DNA of 64,000 nucleotides from an uncultured Sphingomonadales bacterium (lineage in GTDB: Bacteria > Pseudomonadota > Alphaproteobacteria > Sphingomonadales > Sphingomonadaceae): contig CAIMDB010000022.1 of assembly GCA_903839675.1 (NCBI GenBank), positions 124,001 to 188,000 on the forward strand, written 5' to 3'. Under the pieces are notes generated by a model. It was not told the origin of the DNA. It worked only from the letters and a program-made list of their open reading frames with translations, and did no database searches. Shown here piece by piece: positions 59,423 through 64,000 of the stretch (positions within the stretch are counted from its first letter, which is position 1; every line of letters starts with the position of its first letter). Both the position numbers and the translations under genes were made by a program.

Positions 59423-60979
59423 ATGGCTGAGCTAGCCGACCTGCTGACGTTTGATGAGTTTCTGACCCATTGGGGCACGGAACGCCGCGACCATCTGGGG
59501 ATGCGCGAGGAAGACCGGTTCTGGTCCTATGGCCAGTTGGAGGACCGCACGGCGCGCGTGGCGTCCATGCTGCTCGCCGCGGGCCTGAAAAAGGGCGACC
59601 GCATTTGCTGGATCGGCAAGAATTCCGACATTTACTTCACGCTCTTTTATGGCGCGGCGCGCGCAGGCGTGGTCATGGCGCCCATTGGTTGGCGCCTCGC
59701 TGCGCCCGAATGGGCCTATATCGTCAACGATACCCGGTCGAAGATCGTGTTCACTGGGCCCGGTTTTGAAGGGGCGGAAGAGGCGCTGAAGCCGCACCTC
59801 ACCAACAATCCGCGCTTCATTGGCGAGCAGGAGGCGCGCAAGCTGGTCGAGGCGACCGAGCGGGTCGAATTCACCCCCGCCGGTCCCGATGATGCGGTGT
59901 TGCAGCTCTACACATCCGGCACCACCGGCAACCCCAAGGGCGTCGAGTTGTCCAACCGCAACCTGTTCGCCCTGCGTAAGGGTACGGCGGATGCGGGCCT
60001 TGCCTACACCCAGTGGGAAGATGACGAAGTCGTCCTCGTCGCGATGCCCTGCGCGCATATTGGCGGCACGGGCCTTGGCGTCATGGCGCTGGCGAGCGGT
60101 CTGCCCGGCTATGTTCTGGCAGAATTCACGCCCGACGGGCTGTTCGACGCGATTGAAACTGGCGGTGTCACGCGCTTTTTCATCGTGCCGGCTGCCTTGC
60201 ACATCCTGCTGCAGCACCCGCGCTGCGCGACGGTCGATTACAGCCGCCTGAAGTACATTCTCTATGGTGCCGCACCCATTCCCCTCGAACTGCTGCGCGA
60301 GTGCATCAAGACGTTCGGGTGTGAGTTCATCCAGAATTACGGGATGACCGAGACGACCGGCACCATCGTCATGTTGCCACCCGAGGATCATGACCCCAAC
60401 GGCAACCCGCGCATGCGCTCGGCCGGAAAGCCGCTTCCCGGCGTCGAGCTCAAGATCGTGGATACAGATGGCAATATCCTGCCGCAGGGTGAAGTGGGTG
60501 AGGTCGTCACCCGGTCCAGCAACAACATGCTGGGATATTGGAACCTGCCGGACGCGACCAAGAAGACGCTCACGGGCGACGGCTGGGTCTATACCGGCGA
60601 TGCGGGGTATCTGGATGAAGACGGCTATCTCTTCATCCATGACCGCGTGAAGGACATGATCATTTCAGGCGGCGAGAACGTCTATCCGGCCGAAGTCGAA
60701 AGCGCGATCTATGGGCACCCGGCGGTGCTGGAAGTGGCCGTGATCGGCGTGCCCGATGACAAATGGGGCGAAGCAGTCAAGGCCGTCTGCGTGCCCAAGC
60801 CCGGTACCACAATTGATCCGGACGACGTCATTTCCTGGGCGCGCGAGCGGATTGCCGGGTTCAAGGCCCCCAAGACCATCGACATCATCGACGCGCTGCC
60901 GCGCAACGCGAGCGGCAAAATCCTGCGCAAGGATCTGCGGGCGCCCTATTGGGCAGGTCGTGACCGGCAGGTGAACTAG
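59423..60979 (+). CDS. AMP-dependent acyl-CoA ligase
   Basis: A 518-residue ANL-family enzyme that activates a carboxylic acid with ATP and CoA. The P-loop YTSGTTGNPKGVEL (about 163-176), the A5 motif QNYGMTETTG, the A7 motif WVYTGDAGYLDEDGYLFIHDR and the C-terminal RNASGKILRKDL with its catalytic Lys are all present. It could act on fatty, aromatic or steroid side-chain acids. One base separates it from the acyl-CoA dehydrogenase gene, so the two are likely consecutive steps of one degradation route. GAGAGGG lies before the ATG. Confidence 0.93.
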   Translation: MAELADLLTFDEFLTHWGTERRDHLGMREEDRFWSYGQLEDRTARVASMLLAAGLKKGDRICWIGKNSDIYFTLFYGAARAGVVMAPIGWRLAAPEWAYIVNDTRSKIVFTGPGFEGAEEALKPHLTNNPRFIGEQEARKLVEATERVEFTPAGPDDAVLQLYTSGTTGNPKGVELSNRNLFALRKGTADAGLAYTQWEDDEVVLVAMPCAHIGGTGLGVMALASGLPGYVLAEFTPDGLFDAIETGGVTRFFIVPAALHILLQHPRCATVDYSRLKYILYGAAPIPLELLRECIKTFGCEFIQNYGMTETTGTIVMLPPEDHDPNGNPRMRSAGKPLPGVELKIVDTDGNILPQGEVGEVVTRSSNNMLGYWNLPDATKKTLTGDGWVYTGDAGYLDEDGYLFIHDRVKDMIISGGENVYPAEVESAIYGHPAVLEVAVIGVPDDKWGEAVKAVCVPKPGTTIDPDDVISWARERIAGFKAPKTIDIIDALPRNASGKILRKDLRAPYWAGRDRQVN

Positions 60980-60980
60980 C

Positions 60981-62171
60981 ATGTCGGGATCGCTGGATGC
61001 GTTTCGCGGCGAGGTGCGCGATTGGCTCGCTGCCAACCTGACGGACGAACTGCGCGAGGTCAGCGCCAAGTCCACCAGTGTGTTCGTGGACAAGCAGCAC
61101 ACGCTCAAATGGCAGGCGATCCTCCACAAACAGGGCTGGGTCGCGCCGACATGGCCCGCGCAATATGGCGGCACCGGTTGGTCGGAGGCGGAGCGCCATG
61201 TCTTTTCGTCGGAATGCGCACTGGCCGGAGCGCCGCCGCTCGCGCCCATGGGTCTGCGCATGGTCGCTCCCGTGATCATGCAGTATGGTTCGCCGGAACA
61301 GAAGGCGTGGTATCTGCCGCGCATCCTGTCAGGCGAGGATTACTGGTGTCAGGGCTATTCGGAGCCGGGGTCCGGGTCTGATCTCGCATCGTTGTCATTG
61401 AAGGCAGAGCGCGACGGGGACCACTACGTTCTCAATGGCTCCAAAATCTGGACAACGCACGCCCATTTCGCGAACAAGATGTTCTGTCTCGTCCGCACCA
61501 GCCGCGAAGGTCGCCCGCAGCAGGGCATCACCTTCCTGCTGCTCGACATGGATTTGCCGGGCATCACCGTGCGCCCGATCCATTCGATCGCGGATGACCA
61601 TGATTTCAACCAGGTCTTTTTTGAAGACGTTCGTGTGCCTGTCTCAGGTCGTCTTGGTGAAGAAGATCAGGGGTGGGGCGTTGCCAAATATCTGCTCGAG
61701 TTTGAACGCGCTGTCGCGCACTCGGCGGGTCTGAAAGCGGCGCTGTCGGTGGTCATCGCACATGCCGGGGCGTTGGCTGACGGCGAGGGTGGCGCAGAGA
61801 TCAACGCACCATCCATCCGCCGGAAGATTTCGATTCTCGCAGCGCAGATCACGGCAATCGAGGCCAGTGAGGACGTGGTCATGGCGCAGGTCGCGCGTGG
61901 CCTAAATCCCGGTCCTGCTGCGTCGATGCTGAAGATTCAGGGGACGGAAACTGCTCAAAAGGTTCAGGAACTCGCTGTGGAACTGGCGGGCGACTATGCC
62001 GCTGTCAGTCAGATTGCGGCGCGCCAGCCGGGCAGCAACGAAACCCGCGTCGGTTCGGATATAGCCCTCACTGCCGTTCCGCGTTATTTCAACGGCCGGG
62101 CCGCTTCCATTTACGGCGGCTCGAACGAGATCCAGCGCGGGATCATCTCCAAACTGGTTCTTGGCCTTTGA
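60981..62171 (+). CDS. Acyl-CoA dehydrogenase
   Basis: A 396-residue FAD enzyme that makes enoyl-CoA. GYSEPGSGSDLASL (about 131-144) and ITFLLLDMDLPGITVRPI are conserved, and GGSNEIQRGIISKLVLGL ends it. The N-terminus (LRDWLAANL-like VRDWLAANLTDEL) and size fit the FadE17/FadE26 group that often acts on steroid or branched acyl chains, but the group cannot be settled here. It follows the ligase by one base and is followed by a small membrane protein gene. Confidence 0.92.
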   Translation: MSGSLDAFRGEVRDWLAANLTDELREVSAKSTSVFVDKQHTLKWQAILHKQGWVAPTWPAQYGGTGWSEAERHVFSSECALAGAPPLAPMGLRMVAPVIMQYGSPEQKAWYLPRILSGEDYWCQGYSEPGSGSDLASLSLKAERDGDHYVLNGSKIWTTHAHFANKMFCLVRTSREGRPQQGITFLLLDMDLPGITVRPIHSIADDHDFNQVFFEDVRVPVSGRLGEEDQGWGVAKYLLEFERAVAHSAGLKAALSVVIAHAGALADGEGGAEINAPSIRRKISILAAQITAIEASEDVVMAQVARGLNPGPAASMLKIQGTETAQKVQELAVELAGDYAAVSQIAARQPGSNETRVGSDIALTAVPRYFNGRAASIYGGSNEIQRGIISKLVLGL

Positions 62172-62197
62172 GTGTGTGACCAGTTTTGGAGGGAAGT

Positions 62198-62449
62198 ATG
62201 AATCCGCGTGCAATGGTTCAGACAATGATTGCGCTTGCTTCGGCGTCGCTGGGGCTGGTGGCGGCGCTGGCCTGGAATGAGGCGATCAAGGCGACGTTGG
62301 CGTTGCTCGATCTCGGCGACGACCTTGTTGGGCTTTACACTTATGCCATCGTCGCGACGCTCGTCGCGATCCTTGTGCTCGTGTATCTCGGCAAACTCGC
62401 CAGCCGTGTTGGCGGCGATGCTGTGATCGAACGCGAAGCCGAAGGCTGA
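62198..62449 (+). CDS. Small two-helix membrane protein, DUF5654-like
   Basis: An 83-residue protein with two predicted membrane helices (about 8-26 and 46-66). The pattern ALASASLGLVAALAWNEAIK and the YAIVATLVAILVLVYLGKL helix resemble DUF5654. Function unknown. GGAGGGAAGT gives a strong ribosome site before the ATG. It lies 26 bases after the acyl-CoA dehydrogenase gene and ends at a hairpin. Confidence 0.78.
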   Translation: MNPRAMVQTMIALASASLGLVAALAWNEAIKATLALLDLGDDLVGLYTYAIVATLVAILVLVYLGKLASRVGGDAVIEREAEG

Positions 62450-62453
62450 TTGC

Positions 62454-62485
62454 GAGAGGGCCTCAGCTTAGCTGGGGCCCTTCTC
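62454..62485. terminator. Bidirectional hairpin terminator
   Basis: AGGGCCTCAGC and GCTGGGGCCCT pair with one G-U over a three-base loop TTA (62468-62470), which is the complement of the stop codon of the transferase gene. It lies between convergent genes. T-runs are weak on both strands. Confidence 0.5.
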
Positions 62486-63091
62486 CCGCGCCACAGACTG
62501 AACAAACGCCGGGCGCGCCTTCAGCCGAGCATACCAGTCTTGGGTGAGCGGTCCCAATTCCTTGTCGAAACCAAACCCTGCCGCCAGATGCACCGCATAG
62601 CCGACGCAGATGTCGGCAGCGGTGAAGCGGCCTGCTGTCAGCCATTCCCGCCCGTCGGACAGCGCTTCCTCAATAGACTTGGCGCGGCCCATGAAGAAGC
62701 CTTTATAGTCTTCAACCGCCTGCGGTAGCTTGCGCTCTTCCGGTTCCAGCCGTGTGTAACGCAGCACGATGGTGAGCGGGAAGGTGAGCGTCGCGTCGCT
62801 GCGGTGCATCCAGTTGAGATAGGGCAGATAGTCAGGCTCATCCGGACGGACCTCCAGTTGAGTGCCTGCGGCGATACGTTGGCAGATCGCGGCGGACTCC
62901 GTCAGCAAATGGCCATCCTCTTCCCAGGCGGGAATGGTGCCGAGCGGATTGATGTCTTTGAACTGTTTCGCAAAAACGCGCGGTGGGAAGGCCCACATCC
63001 GCAGATCAATCTCCATGCCCGCCTCTTCAGCCGCCCAAAGGCAACGAAAGGAACGCGCGCCGGCGCAATGATGAAGAACAGGCAGGGTCAT
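62468..63091 (-). CDS. Glutathione S-transferase-like protein
   Basis: A 207-residue protein with a thioredoxin-like N-terminal domain (LPVLHHCAGARSFRCLWAAEEAG) and an all-helical C-terminal domain. LTESAAICQRIA marks the glutathione-binding ESxAI site and SDATLTFPLTIVLRYTRLEPEERK the second domain. Substrate unknown. The start MTLPVL was chosen at the family N-terminus; the longer frame is antisense to the transporter. Its start overlaps the stop of the DMT transporter by four bases, so the two are coupled. Confidence 0.92.
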   Translation of the reverse strand: MTLPVLHHCAGARSFRCLWAAEEAGMEIDLRMWAFPPRVFAKQFKDINPLGTIPAWEEDGHLLTESAAICQRIAAGTQLEVRPDEPDYLPYLNWMHRSDATLTFPLTIVLRYTRLEPEERKLPQAVEDYKGFFMGRAKSIEEALSDGREWLTAGRFTAADICVGYAVHLAAGFGFDKELGPLTQDWYARLKARPAFVQSVAREKGPS

Positions 63092-63999
63092 ACGGTCATC
63101 TCCCTTGGTTTTTCTATAGATAGCCGGTGTTCGCGCCAGGCGATGTAAAGGCCACTGGCGATGATGATCGGCGCGCCCAGCCAAGTCGATGTGCCGGGCA
63201 GGACGCTCCAAATCAGCCAGCCATAAGCGGTTGACCAAATCAGGCTCGTATAGTCCATGCCGACCACGGTGGAGACGGGCGCGTAGCGCAGCGATGCGGT
63301 GAGGGCGATCTGGCCTAAGCCGCCGCATAGGCCGAGCCCGGCTATCAGCATCCACTGGTACGGACTGTGCGATGTGGTGCCCCAAGCCAAGGCCGCTTCA
63401 ATCGGGCCGGGCAATGGCGCGAAGTGAAGGAGCAACAGCATCGAGGAGGACAGCAGCGAAAAATAGAACACGGTCGTGGGCGGTGCCTCGGTCTTGCCAA
63501 GGTCGCGTAACTGCAGGCTGATTATGCCGACCATCAGCGCCGCCATCAGGCCGACGAGCGCACCTTTGAGGGGGAAGCCACCGCCGCCCGGTTGGATGAC
63601 GACCAATACCCCGATGAAACCGACAATAACGGCGGCCCAACGATGGAGGCCCACTTTTTCGCGCAGGAAGAAGGCAGACAGGATCGTGGCGAAGATCGGG
63701 ACGGTGAAGCCCAGCGTCGTCGCTTCGGCGAGCGGCAGCAGGACAATGCTGCCAAAGGTGAAAAACATGCCGGTCGCGCCGAGGAAGGACCGTCGCAAAT
63801 GTGCTCCGAAGCGTGCGGTCCTCAGGCTGGAAAGCCCGGTGGAAAACAGCACCCAGACGAGCACGACCGGGATGGCCATGAACTGACGCCAGAACATGAT
63901 TTCCGGCAAGTGAATGCCGCTTTCACTCGCGAGCTTGACCACCATCGACATGGTCGACAGCCCGAAAATTGCCGCCAGTCGGAAACCGAGGGCCAGCAT
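63088..63999 (-). CDS. EamA (DMT) family transporter, start uncertain
   Basis: A 303-residue membrane protein with two EamA domains and ten predicted helices. LPEIMFWRQFMAIPVVLVW and the second repeat FVYSTLISSS-like FYFSLLSSSMLLL support drug/metabolite transport of the RhaT type. Function unknown. The ATG is three bases from the window edge, so an upstream start cannot be excluded. It lies directly before the transferase gene. Confidence 0.85.
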   Translation of the reverse strand: MLALGFRLAAIFGLSTMSMVVKLASESGIHLPEIMFWRQFMAIPVVLVWVLFSTGLSSLRTARFGAHLRRSFLGATGMFFTFGSIVLLPLAEATTLGFTVPIFATILSAFFLREKVGLHRWAAVIVGFIGVLVVIQPGGGGFPLKGALVGLMAALMVGIISLQLRDLGKTEAPPTTVFYFSLLSSSMLLLLHFAPLPGPIEAALAWGTTSHSPYQWMLIAGLGLCGGLGQIALTASLRYAPVSTVVGMDYTSLIWSTAYGWLIWSVLPGTSTWLGAPIIIASGLYIAWREHRLSIEKPREMTV

Positions 64000-64000
64000 G

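Overview
The window is a dense stretch of chromosome from an alphaproteobacterium, most likely of the order Sphingomonadales (family-level inference from gene content, moderately high GC, the gene order glyQ-glyS-ppdK, the hrcA-grpE cluster next to rph-rdgB-hemW, and dispersed palindromic repeats with the core CTGAGC-TTGTCGAAG). No rRNA or tRNA gene, insertion sequence, prophage or CRISPR array was seen. No stretch of 300 bases lacks a gene; the longer gaps hold palindromic repeats or the glycine riboswitch.

Layout. 1-2358: end of an epoxide hydrolase and a Baeyer-Villiger-type monooxygenase. 2473-6612: YceI protein, then the branched-chain amino acid genes ilvB-ilvN-ilvC with a good terminator. 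6694-8521: miaA and serB, divergent with overlapping start codons. 8535-12659: a SPOR/ParA module (Sel1-SPOR protein, orphan ParA, ribbon-helix-helix protein, TPR-SPOR lipoprotein-like or secreted protein). 12700-16485: pyrB with a catalytically dead dihydroorotase partner, ruvX and a DUF3089 hydrolase. 16601-20390: membrane proteins, transaldolase-type aldolase and xerC. 20502-23284: rsmI-yraN-gshB-dedA operon, divergent from a lipoprotein PBP activator. 24478-29414: hemW, a secreted CAP protein, rdgB, rph, a small membrane protein and hrcA-grpE. 29560-34511: maoC, ychF, pth, rplY and two GumN-type proteins. 34640-40404: glyQ, glyS and ppdK. 40481-41574: a DUF1214/DUF1254 pair. 41571-48798: a Tad/Cpa pilus cluster without its CpaF ATPase or a pilin. 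48916-54000: dauA-like oxidase, YegP, rnhA, thrB, ispH, a lipoprotein and a MOSC protein. 54000-59338: tandem glycine riboswitch followed by gcvT-gcvH-gcvPA-gcvPB and a DUF938 methyltransferase. 59423-63999: acyl-CoA ligase, acyl-CoA dehydrogenase, small membrane protein, glutathione transferase and an EamA transporter cut by the window edge.

Most genes are housekeeping. The parts that deserve attention are the ParA/RHH/SPOR module, a palindromic repeat inserted in frame inside glyS, the inactive dihydroorotase overlapping pyrB, the Tad cluster lacking an ATPase, a CIRCE-like but non-canonical inverted repeat in front of hrcA, and two divergent gene pairs whose start codons overlap completely (miaA/serB and hemW/CAP).
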